Positions 1-10,148 of a stretch of 64,000 nt of DNA are shown here, in pieces. Source of the DNA: Tomocerus qinae (lineage: Eukaryota; Arthropoda; Collembola; Entomobryomorpha; Tomoceridae); assembly GCA_020055645.1 (NCBI GenBank), contig CM034547.1:70466884-70530883 (forward strand), written 5' to 3'. The notes under the pieces were generated by a model. It ran no database searches, was not told where the DNA came from, and was given only the letters and a program-made list of their open reading frames with translations. The position numbers and the translations under genes are program-made. The first letter of the stretch is position 1. Each line of letters starts with the position of its first letter.

Positions 1-572
1 TGGAGTTAACCAAGGATATCAAGATATTTATGCCGTAAGTTATAATATTGAGCTGCAAGTTGCTTCAGCAAGATTATTTTATATTATAAAAATTGTAAAT
101 AGTATGCATATTTTATGTGTATGTAATTTATCATATTTTTTCAGCACAAGGTGATTCTAAAACTTTACTAATTCCAGGTGAATGACATAAAGTTCCATCC
201 TATACACGGAACTCTAGCTACTGTTGGATCTGATGGACGGTTTAGTTTCTGGGACAAAGATGCTCGTACAAAGCTCAAAACCTCTGAATCGATGGAACAA
301 GCAATTACTTGTAGTGCATTTAACAACGATGGGCAGATTTTTGCATATGCCGTCAGTTACGACTGGTCAAAGGTAAGTTTTCTTGACAATACAATTAAAA
401 TATCACTACTGACTATTTTACATACACAAACGAATTAACGTCCCATAGCGTTCTATGCTAAGTAATTGATATTTGTGTATCATAGGGTCACGAATATTAC
501 AGCACTCAGAAGAAGAATTCTATCTTTCTCCATCCGTGCTTTGAAGATTTAAAGCCTAGAAATAAATCTTAA
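1..572 (+). CDS. RAE1: RAE1 mRNA export factor, C-terminal exons (partial)
   Basis: Three exons are visible: 1-34 (truncated at the window edge, ends GCC|gtaagt), 178-372 (acceptor tccag, ends AAG|gtaagt) and 486-572 (acceptor catag, stop TAA at 570-572). Joined in phase 0 they encode the end of a WD40 beta-propeller. It contains [20 protein letters not shown], then [28 protein letters not shown] and the terminal LKPRNKS, which closely match the last blades and tail of animal RAE1 (Gle2). RAE1 works with NUP98 at the nuclear pore in mRNA export and in mitotic spindle and checkpoint functions. These roles come from the family and are not shown here. The first blades and the start codon lie to the left of the window. 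A candidate polyadenylation signal AATAAA is at 1222-1227. The short reading frames between 614 and 1105 fall in the 3' UTR or flank and do not look coding. Confidence 0.95.
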
Positions 573-1683
573 GCTTTACTGACTTTTGACTTATACTACC
601 ATTTAAATATATTTTGAAAAATCCAAACACTTTTCACCCTCTCACAAGAACTGAATATATGATATGTAGTATGATTTGTAAATTTTGTGATACGAGAGTT
701 TACATAAATTTAAATGGCGACATTACTACTAGTTGGCTGAACTCGATGTTTAAATTCCTTGATTGTCAATCTAATTATCTTTTTTGCATTGACGTTGTTG
801 TACTTATACATAATTGTGTTGTGCCCTGTGAATTAACTATTTATGTACACGTACTTTATTGAGTAAACAACAGTAATGAAAACTCAACTTAAGCAATAGC
901 AATTATTTCTGAAAGGTTGTTGTTTCTTGTATTGCCATATTGGCAGCCCATGTTAATATTTAGATTTGCAAGATGGTTCAAGTCTTCATCGTCACTGTCC
1001 TCTCTATCTCATGAGATGCAAATGTTAAAGTTGGATTTAATACTAGCTAAACATAAAGCGATAGCATCGGTCAATGGCCAACCATTCACTAAAAACCTAC
1101 TTTAAACTTTGAAGGCGACTTAGGGTCCTAAAATTCATAAATCTAATGACGGACGATGATAATCTATTGTAAACAGCACTGTAGAAAATGAGGTTATATA
1201 TTTTATATTCCTACAATTACTAATAAATAACGTTTGCAAATGTATCTTATGATATGATGAAAACCATGGAAGAATTAATGCAAGCCAATAAGGCCATTAT
1301 GCCAGACTATAATCATTAATGTTGTGAGATGCATTAACAAATTAAAAAAGTGTAAATAGTAATTTTCTTGTATTTGTACTCATAAATTTTATTAAGTTTG
1401 TTTCAAGTACTATTTTCGACATAATTACTATGCGGTATAAGTTACGACCGTTAAAACTAATATTATTATGTTCACACCCTAGTTTCTTAAAATCTAATGC
1501 GATATTCAACTAAAATTACTTAAATATGCTATGCCTTAAATATAATGTAGATCACATCATTCTGACTTAAAGTAATAAGAACGTATATTTTTCATGAGTT
1601 ATACATATTAAAAAGAACACCGAGTTAGGCAATACCGCAGTTTGATACTTTGAGTGCTATACGGAGTTCAGCCAGATCGAGTT
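573..1683. other. RAE1 3' flank and start of cuticle duplication unit A
   Basis: No coding exon was recognised. The left part should hold the RAE1 3' UTR (AATAAA at 1222-1227). From about 960 onward the sequence resembles 17537-18210 next to copy C: both have GGTTCAAGTCTTCAT, a degraded middle, then AAAACCTACTTTAAA. This marks the left end of the duplicated block. A minus-strand AATAAA (TTTATT at 1388-1393 on +) is a candidate poly(A) signal for the convergent cuticle gene. Matching signals sit at 13448-13453 and 17919-17924 in the other copies. Confidence 0.5.
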
Positions 1684-2501
1684 TCAATAAAATGGACCGA
1701 TCGGAGATCGTTTGATGGGCTGCTGGGCCTTGACCTTATTTAAATCACTAGCCTTGACTGTGTAGGCTGTGTTTCCTCCTAATTGATCAATCTCGACATT
1801 GGCCTCGTCTGGATTTGTCTTCTGCAGACCAGTCATTTCCTCTTGAGGAATCAACTTCTCGCTGCAAAGTTCAAATATACATTTATTAATTAAATATGAA
1901 CACTGATCCTGCATTGTCGATAATAAAAACAAGCGAGACCATAATTGAAATTGTCAACCAGGAATAATTATATAGTAAAGAAGGGCTGGGTGAATGTGTT
2001 TACCTAACGATGTGGAAACCGTCCTTTCCGGCTCTGTAGTCTGTTCTTAGCCACATGCCTTTTTCGGCAGGGACAGCCCAGAATCCGGTCACTTCACCAT
2101 TGTTGACGGATTCTTCTCTCATCTGGTCAGCTCCCTTGATGTTGTCTTTGACTTTAAAGTTGAACTTGGAAGGAGTTGTGTTCGGTTTCCACTTGGCCTC
2201 AGAATCTTCCGCCCCCTCCTGTGCGGCTGTGGCTCTTGAGTATTCGGCTCGTTTTGAGTAATGCTCTGCTGAAGTCCCTTGGAATGTTACGGCTAAAAGC
2301 AAACACGCAGCAATAAGCTGAAAAACAAAAGTTTAATAACTGTTAGTTTCAGCTATGTTATTAGTACAACTCTATGCAGCCTGAAATGAAATATTTTCCA
2401 TATAAAAGGCTGGTTCAAAAAAAGTTCAGATTTATTCTAATAACTAGAAACACAAAAATTTTATAAATTGCAATACTTACTTTGATTGTGGAGGATTCCA
2501 T
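1684..2501 (-). CDS. Cuticular protein with divergent RR-like domain, copy A
   Basis: There are three exons on the minus strand: 2501-2481 (ATG, MESSTIK, donor AAA|gtaagt), 2317-2004 (ends GTTAG|gtaaac) and 1861-1684 (acceptor tgcag, stop TGA at 1686-1684). The product is about 170 residues. Exons 1 and 2 together make a signal peptide (MESSTIKLIAACLLLAVTFQ then GTSA). The mature core has FNFKVKDNIKGADQMREES, GEVTGFW and LRTDYRAGKDGFH. This follows the spacing of the chitin_bind_4/Rebers-Riddiford pattern (aromatic-x-F, R-x-E, G-x-V-x-G-aromatic, Y-x-A-x-x-x-GF) but is not a close match. The tail after the KAQQPIKR segment is SPIGPFY, unlike copies B and C. Expected role: secreted structural protein of cuticle. 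The RR assignment is by pattern and should be read as probable. The central 564 bp (1717-2280) is identical to copies B and C. Confidence 0.78.
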
Positions 2502-2546
2502 GATTAATCCGTGTGGGGTCTTTTGAGAAATAGTATTTGACCTGCC

Positions 2547-2574
2547 TGACTGAACCCGTCCCTTATAGTATATA
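2547..2574 (-). promoter_or_regulatory. TATA box and initiator of cuticle copy A
   Basis: Reading the minus strand, TATATA (2574-2569) is followed by TATAAGG and then TTCAGTCAG. The TCAGT initiator-like element has its A at 2551, about 23 bases after the TATA start, with a second TCAG a few bases on. This fits an arthropod TATA/Inr core promoter about 50-70 bases upstream of the ATG at 2501. Copies B and C keep the same arrangement. Confidence 0.55.
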
Positions 2575-5500
2575 ATGTAAAAATGTGTTGTCCGTCGAAG
2601 AAGTTTTTGGGGAGGTAAAACAAAAGCGACTGACAAAATTGGAGAACGAAAAATGTCCTTTTATAGCCTCGCACCGCTGTCCTCTTGAATCTTCCATAGT
2701 CTAGAGAGATCAATGCATAAAAGTGTTCCAAGTATGTCCAACTTCCTTTCCAGTATAGTAGTAAGATGTAGTTCATAGTAAGTAGCTGTGTAAGATAATT
2801 ATCGGGTAAAAGTTTGCATAGCACATCATTTTACATAGGCCTGAATGAACTGATAAGTAACTCTCGGCGATTATACTACTATATAGGAATTAGTAAAGCA
2901 CTTCAGCTCATGTACAGGTATTAAAGATGAGGTGAGTCTGTCATGTGAATGTGTCATCTCTCATCAGCACATATCCTTGTCGTTTTCTATGTCGTTGATA
3001 TTAAGAACATTTATGTAGGTATTTACATTGTGTCATTATTTAATTCCATTTTTTTCAAAGCCCCAAGGTGTCCACTAATGTCTGCATGTGGCCCTGCACA
3101 TAAGCTGATGAGATTGTTGACTTGTGTGCTCGGCTCTATTTTCCAAGCTAAAGTTTGTATCCATCCATGCAAAATAGTAGATGTTTAATCTGCCTTGATT
3201 TACAAATCTTATGCAAATAGTTCAACCAAATTGAGAAAAGTAAATTGAAACAAATGTGCATAATGCAATCATAATATCGTCATCATCCTTATCATGCACG
3301 ACACTCTCTTCCACTCTAATAAACTATACACTTGGGTACATCTACAAGAGCTCATTATCCTTAATAATTAATATATGTGCAGAATATATGGTTAGTGGTT
3401 ACCTATATTATGATATAATAACTAAGTTAGTAATGGAGGTCTATCTTTCGAAATTACACTTCATCTTAAAGGGCTAGTGCCTAGTTCTACTTATCTGAAT
3501 ATAATCTGCCGTAATTGAGAGTGCTAATCCCGTCTACAGTCCCTGTCCTGTACATGATACTTAAGAAGAATAAGCAAGTTGCCTTTTCTGCTGTTCTGGA
3601 TTGCTGTCAATTACATTCTAGCTATTCTCATCCAACCCATTTTACTAGGTACTTACCACGGAGTAATAATAGTTATTGTACTCCCGATATCCCAACATAA
3701 GAATAAGAAGTAACAAATAATATTTATTCGAGAAAGAACTTTACTGTGCTGTTTTGTTTGAGATTGGAGATGCACGTATCCTTCTTCCACGTTTTATGTC
3801 AAAATCAATGACCAAGAAATTAAATTTTCAAGTATTCACTGAAATGATTCAACAAAACATTCGCTAATAAGTTAAACAGTCTTGTTAGTTGTAATCTATA
3901 AAGTACGTGCTCTGTGCGGGCTGTAGGAATATACACTATAGCGCTATAGCGCGGCCAAACCATATTGATAGACGAACCTGTGCAATCACGGTTGGAGAGA
4001 AATCGACTGAACGTACTGTTATAGGGTTTTCAATTTCAGAATCTACTTAGGTTTTTAAATTATCGAAAGTTAAAATTTGAAAATTTTGATTTTGATTATG
4101 TAAAATTTGAATTTTTGTTCACGTTTACAGACACAAATAATTCTAAAAGGCGCCTCATGCTCTCATTTTCTTTCCTCATTTTTATGGCACTTTTTATATT
4201 TTTACGTTTTTCCAAAAATGAAAAAATCTAAATTTTTTCAATTTTCCAAAATCGCGGAAGAATTTTTTACTGATTTTAAATGGGAAGTTTTTGGTTAAAC
4301 CAACTTAAGTTACCACCCACGATGCGAAAACTCGTTGAGGTGCATGCATTGTTTGATGCATTGTGGTGATTCTCGAAGTAAGTTACCCGTTGACATGGCA
4401 ATCAACTACAAGTCCTTAAATTATTGACATGGAGATAGGAATGCAGGTCAGAGAGGCGGGTGTCCTTAATAAATGTTTGAAGGGACGGTAACGAAGAAAG
4501 AGAGAACAGATGAGCGGAGAAAGGATGGAAAGTGAGGCAGACGAGTCTCTGACTTTCGCCACTGCTTCTCCGACGGTAAGCCAATGAATGGATGGAACGG
4601 TAAGAGCTGAGTTGGGTTCTAGAAGTGAAAGACTGGAGATTAAGAGGAGAAAACAGGAGTTCCTTTCCGCCCGAGAAAGCAGGTGAAGAGGAGACTTTCT
4701 CTTCGCTTAGCTCAGCTACTCACTCACATCTTCTTTCTCTTCTTCAGCAACACTTCATCCACATTGTCCTTCCACAAGGCTCTTGTCAGAGAACGCACGG
4801 ACGCGACAAACAACGACCTTCTCACTGTCCTAACAACAACAACGCACACGACTCACTCTCCGAATGACTTCACATCTGTAATAACTGCTCCGACTCCTCT
4901 TTCTTCTTTCTCCGATCCACTAACCAACTGACGCTCTCCTCGCTTTTATAGTCATTATTGTGTGCATCTCTCAGTGAAAGTGTACATACATCACAGTAGT
5001 CGATTTAAATGTCACAATAGTAGAAAGGTGTCAACATTGTTTGAATATATTCAATGGGGAAGTTAGTGTCACTGAAATACTTTAAATCGCGCTTTATCCG
5101 AATCCCCAAAAATGGGTTTACTTTCAACAGCGTGTAGAACAAGTGTTCAGTTATCTTTTCTTCAAAATAAATCTCCCTAATCAATTATTTTTTCATTAAA
5201 AAGTTCCCCTCCCTCCCGAAAGGATGTTGCAAATACGTTCCTGGTCAGGAATCTGTAGAATTGTATAGGAGGAAATTGGTGGTGGTTGACTGTCCGTGCC
5301 ATGTACTACTCAGGCAGTCACCAACAGACGCACTACCATACTGTTCGGTGAGAGTAGTATAAGCACTCACTATAAATAGCTATAATCAGATGGTGGACAT
5401 AGTGTGAGAAGCGACGGAGAAAGGCTTGGAGAAAGGCAGAGTGGAGTGACAGAATATCCTGTGTCTGGAAAGGAGTGGGGTAAAAGAGTGGGAATTCTCC

Positions 5501-7427
5501 AGACTGCCGACATTCGCTTTGTGGCTGGAGAGAGGAAGACTGCCGCCGCCGCTCTCTCTCTCTCGCTCCGTCTATCTAATTTTGTAGCACACACTCACAC
5601 GTAGGAAATCTTTGCTAAACAGACTCGGAAATCTGTTTCTTTCTCTGCCCTTTGAACTTTCTCTTGTAGTCCAACTCTCTCTGAGTGCACTTGCACCAAT
5701 ACCGATTTCAATTCTAGTAAATAATACACAAGGAATGCAGAAGACAATTAGCAGGCACTTGGAGAGATGTGCATCGACCCAGACAGAGCATGCACAAACA
5801 GCCTCTGCATGAGTCTGAGCGGGAGTGAGATCAAGACTCTGGGAATGAGTGAGTGAGTGGGGAGTTGAATGAGAGTGGAGAGAGTGCTAAGTAGCAAGTG
5901 GACGGAGATAAGAGAAAGTGGAGTGAAAGTGCATATTAGTAATAAGTGGAGACTGACTGGACATTGCAATAAATAAAAGTCGCCCGCCCGTCTTCAACTG
6001 GCTCATCCGGAGACACAAAAAGCATCACACGACAGATGCACGAATAACGGACTCCTAAATGCCCGGTCACTTTCTCTGTCTCACACTCAGAAGGCTGTTC
6101 TCCATTGGACTGTGACCAAAACTCTTAGGCCAGCACTAAATCTTCCTCTGATTTACTACCTAGACTAATTGGCTGTGCTAAACCTCGTGCAGCAGAAAGA
6201 AACAATATTTACACATGTAAATGTGACCTTCCCCAATAAGTGGTGGACATTCTACTTGTGGTAGTAGTTAGTATACCTACTATTTGTAGTATATGCATAT
6301 AAGGGTGTAGGTGGGATAGGTCCAAGTAGTGGTGCACTGTAGACGAAAGAGCACTGTAGACGAAAGAGCACTGTAGACGAAAGAGTCGGGTAGTGTGAAT
6401 GGTGTGAGTGGAGTCCTTCGGGGGAAGAGCGGAGTGGAGAAAGTCAGTGGACTGGAGGCTAGTCTGGCCACACAGAACTAAGTACTACGTACACAGAGTG
6501 CTGCATCTCCTATCTCTGTGTCCCTGCTCTTACAGATCATTTCCTCTCGACTCTCACTCGCTCGCAGTCTCTGAAGATGAAGGAATCCAAGTGGAGCTCT
6601 TGCCCAACATCCATGAATATTCAATGGAGTCGTTGTGAGGAAGTCAGTTGGGATTGCTAGGAGAGTCACTGCCTTCCTCCTATAATATTGTGAAGATACA
6701 TTATATCGTATAGGAGGAATCCCTAGCTCGGCTCACTTACTAATCTGCATTACGAACATTTGAATTTGCATTTTCACTGACAAAGACTGAAACTCGATTA
6801 TCTGAATTATCTTCCCATGCAAAGTAACTCAAGTGCAGATCCTTTTCCGTGTTCGTAACCCGTAATCCATATAATAACATCTACCTAAGCTAATAATCTC
6901 TGCATCCCTCTAACTTGGCACAATTTACATTACACAAATCGCATTTGCATATTTATTAGCTCAAATTACTCTTCCTACTCATCCTTGACCGAAATGATCG
7001 ATACTCTCCTAAGCAGGCTGATGAGGTTTAAACCACAAAATTACATTTGTGAATCGAGTGTCGAGTGAATGTCAGTTCTACGAGGACAAGACAATAAGAC
7101 CAGGATTACTATACAAGATTAATGTATTCCTAAATACACCGTTAGCACTTTTCCATACGTTGTTATTGTGCACAACAGTGGCAGAGAGATAAGACCCAAT
7201 CCTGGGATCAACTAGAAAGGAAAGGAGAATGGCACAATGCAAAAAGCGGACTCGCATGTGGAAGTGTCGGGACGAATCGAGACAGAAGGATTGGTGAAAG
7301 GAAAAGAAAATCCAAAATTCTCGAGTCTTCTTTCATTTTCTCCTCTCCTCAATTAGCGAAAACTGAGCCGAGTGGTTTTCTTTGATTGAACACTAAGAAA
7401 GTGGGAAAAGACATTGTAGCTACAGTC
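2575..7427. other. Intergenic DNA between cuticle copy A and the candidate DPP first exon
   Basis: No exon is supported here. The first 300-400 bases are the upstream part of duplication unit A. A perfect 14-bp palindrome CTATAGCGCTATAG lies at 3936-3949. From about 4480 to 6700 the DNA becomes rich in CT/GA tracts and in the octamer GAGAAAGT/ACTTTCTC (near 4694, 5657, 5912, 6069 and 6436). Simple repeats include (TGAG)n near 5842-5865 and a CT run near 5552-5568. Possibly regulatory or 5' UTR sequence of the gene to the right. Confidence 0.4.
6334..6384. repeat. 17-bp tandem repeat, three copies
   Basis: GCACTGTAGACGAAAGA is repeated three times without a mismatch at 6334-6350, 6351-6367 and 6368-6384. 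The perfect identity suggests recent replication slippage. No function is evident. Confidence 0.9.
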
Positions 7428-7454
7428 ATGGATGAGCAGTACATCGACGAAGAG
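7428..7454 (+). CDS. Candidate alternative first coding exon of DPP6/10-like gene (distal)
   Basis: The sequence GTC ATG GAT GAG ... GAA GAG|gtaagt encodes the acidic peptide MDEQYIDEE and stops in phase 0 at a perfect donor. The common transmembrane exon at 51410 begins in phase 0 (GAT TTG GTG), so the two would join as ...DEE-DLVTASQ. Vertebrate DPP6 and DPP10 use several far-apart first exons that differ only in the short cytoplasmic N-terminus, so the arrangement has precedent. The support is only start, frame, donor and phase. No promoter was identified and the exon would have a 44-kb first intron. Confidence 0.45.
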
Positions 7455-9820
7455 GTAAGTAATCAAAGTACCCACTCTAATTAATTAAAACGCCTGTACA
7501 CATTCCATTGGCCACTCTTTGCTTATTACATGCCATAATAGCCGGATGATAAAGATTTGCACTGCTTAATTACACTATAGCCTCCAATCAGCGAAATGGA
7601 CACTCATTTATTCAGAAGCGTGCAGAAATTAAATTAAATGCTAATCCTGCTAGTATTTTTGTGTCCGGAGATTTCTGTCGCAGTCGTGGCTGAGATGTGA
7701 TTAGCCAACTTAATTTGAAATGCCCCAGGTCTACATCATTAATTTTCCATAGACGACCTAATGGATTGTTATGGTGTGACGTGACACGGGTCGACTAGCA
7801 AGATATCACAAGCCATGCGCAGCGAGAGACACTACACGTTAAATAAACTATTTACTGCTTCAAAATCGTTAGAAATCAATAGCTTTATTTTGGGAGTGCT
7901 ACAATTGAAGACTACTTAACTATTGAGGATGTGTTGAGGTTGGAAGGACTCTCTAAAACGTCTATTATTACTTAGTCCCATCATGTAAAAGAATGGGCCG
8001 ACTTCCGAAACGCTACTCGTCTACTGAGTAATAAGGTAAATAAATATCTCCGAGTACACACCATCAAGTACTTTCATGAGAGCGTGCTACGTACTTACTA
8101 TCTAATAAATTACACAAGTTCTTACATCCCTCCGAGAAGCAAAGGCTGACACAGTTCCTAGCTGCATGATAATAGATTGCATTTGAGTTTTTTAAGCATG
8201 TGAACTGAAAATTAAAGGACTTTCTTAGGACTTACTTATTTCCATATTGAGGTCTTTTCCCACTCCCTTGGTGCTACTAGTCGACTCTATAATAGAACTT
8301 CCTCGCTTTCTCCAACAGACCCATTTTGTTTCATTCACATTAAGAACTGTTGGTTTTTATGAATAGAATATAAAGCAGGACTTGTTGGACTTTTTTGTGG
8401 AGAAATATTTACAGGAAAGCTGCAGCATCTTATGTCATTATATCGATCGAAAGCGAATGTAAATCGCAGACCCAGCTATATTGATATTTAAAACGCTCCA
8501 AGCGTTATCTCCAAATTATCTTTTTAGATATGCAAATACTCCCATTATTCTAAGGAAGAGTAATCAGTTCAAAAATGGAGTGCCTACTAATGCAGTCCTT
8601 GTATTTTCCACGCGATTATTTTAACTCCGTAACCAAATACTAACTTTCACCACTAAAGTAACATTTCGTTAAAAGATGAAAATTCCAGAACAGGTGAAAG
8701 GTCGGAGAAAGTTTCGTATTTGATTAACATAAAGTATATTAAATCTGCTTATTTTCAATTAGTTGGCTAGTATCTTCAAACTTTGTGTCATCATGCGGCA
8801 CTCCCTGATTTCTGCTGAAATGCCACAAAGCCTAAAAATTGACAGGCAAGCTGAGTCTTTCAACTGATGAGTCGCGGTTGTTGCATGTCTATAGTGTCTA
8901 ATAGCAGTCTGGTGGAGGAATTTTCATCTCATCCTCTCTCTGAAGTAACTAATGAACATGATATCCCTGCACAAACAGTAAATACCTATGTAGTTATAAT
9001 TATAAAGGATGTCCTATATTCAGCCGAAAGACAGGAAGTGTGCTATAAATGCAAAAGTATTTTTGGGCATAGTGGTAGGCGGACGGAGAATGGAGGCAAG
9101 TGCCAAGAAAGTTTTTGGGTCTAATCTAAAAAGTTTCTTAATATTGTGCCTTGCCAAACTGATTGTAAGTTAAAAAGCCAAATGAGCCCTTGCAGGCAAT
9201 TCCCAACTATTAAAACGTGCATTAGGCAAACCAAACAAAAGCGAGTCGGCTAGATTAACTGAATGAGAAGGGAGTTTTGTATTTATTCCAACTTAGTAGA
9301 ATGGCTTGGACTTTCTCTCCATTCACCTCCCCTTTTATGCTGATGAGGATGATTACCATTCTCTGGACTGCTCCTATACTGCGGGAACAACTGCCTGCTC
9401 TACTCCCTAGTACTTACAAGGAGGACGTAACTATTCTGGCATCAAATATTATAAACAGAATGGCGAATTGAAAGAATTAACTAGAGTTTAACTTTGGCCC
9501 ATAGAAATAAATAGGGCACACACACATTACTGAAAGTAGTTCCTGATGGACCGTATATGCATTCCAAGTACACAGCCACAGTAGACACCCAAATGAAAGG
9601 CCAGGCAGTGCAGCACTGAAGACACTGCGAATGATTATTTACTCAAGTTTAATCTAATTAAGGAGAAGCATGGGTTTAGTCTTTGTAAATACTATCTGCA
9701 TGTCACTGCACAACTACTTAACGACGGGTCCAAACGAAATACAATTTCCTTTCAGATCATGCACAAACTTCCCAACCTATTCCAACGTCAAAATAGCCAA
9801 ATTGAATTTCCAAAAAGCTA
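7455..9820. other. Non-coding DNA, putative DPP intron
   Basis: No exon, RNA gene or mobile element was recognised. An open frame at 8867-9124 has no recognisable domain. GAGAAAGT-type octamers occur near 8705 and 9310. Confidence 0.35.
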
Positions 9821-10148
9821 TGTCACAGTTAAAGATGACATTTCGGGTGATGTATACACAAACTAGTCAACGGTGACTTCCAAAATTATTCATTATGGTC
9901 AAATAAGATGTTTAAATTTTAGAAAACTAAAAAATTGAGCATTACGGTCGAAAACTATTTTTTTGAAAACAGCAAGACATTAGTAAATTGAAAATATTTC
10001 TCCATGATTTAGCACTATCAAATCTGACAGAAAAATGCTCTATTTAACCTTATTGAATACTTTTTGACAGTTTTCGATACATTTAAAATTTTGGATGTCA
10101 CCGTTGACTAGTTTGTGTACACATCACCCGTCATCTTTAACTGCGACA
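9821..10148. mobile_element. MITE with about 60-bp terminal inverted repeats and TA target duplication
   Basis: The left end (TGTCACAGTTAAAGATGAC, then GGGTGATGTATACACAAACT and AGTCAACGGTGAC) is matched in reverse complement by the right end, which finishes GTCATCTTTAACTGCGACA at 10148. The arms run about 60 bp, with one 5-base gap and a few mismatches. Both sides are bordered by TA (9819-9820 and 10149-10150). The 328-bp element has no open frame. TA duplication with long TIRs fits a Tc1/mariner-type non-autonomous element; the superfamily is inferred from the TSD alone. Confidence 0.8.

Noticed and set aside
2055..2261. 68-residue plus-strand frame repeated at 15333-15539 and 18615-18821
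   Set aside because: It is the antisense shadow of the conserved exon 2 of the cuticle genes; its conservation follows from that exon.
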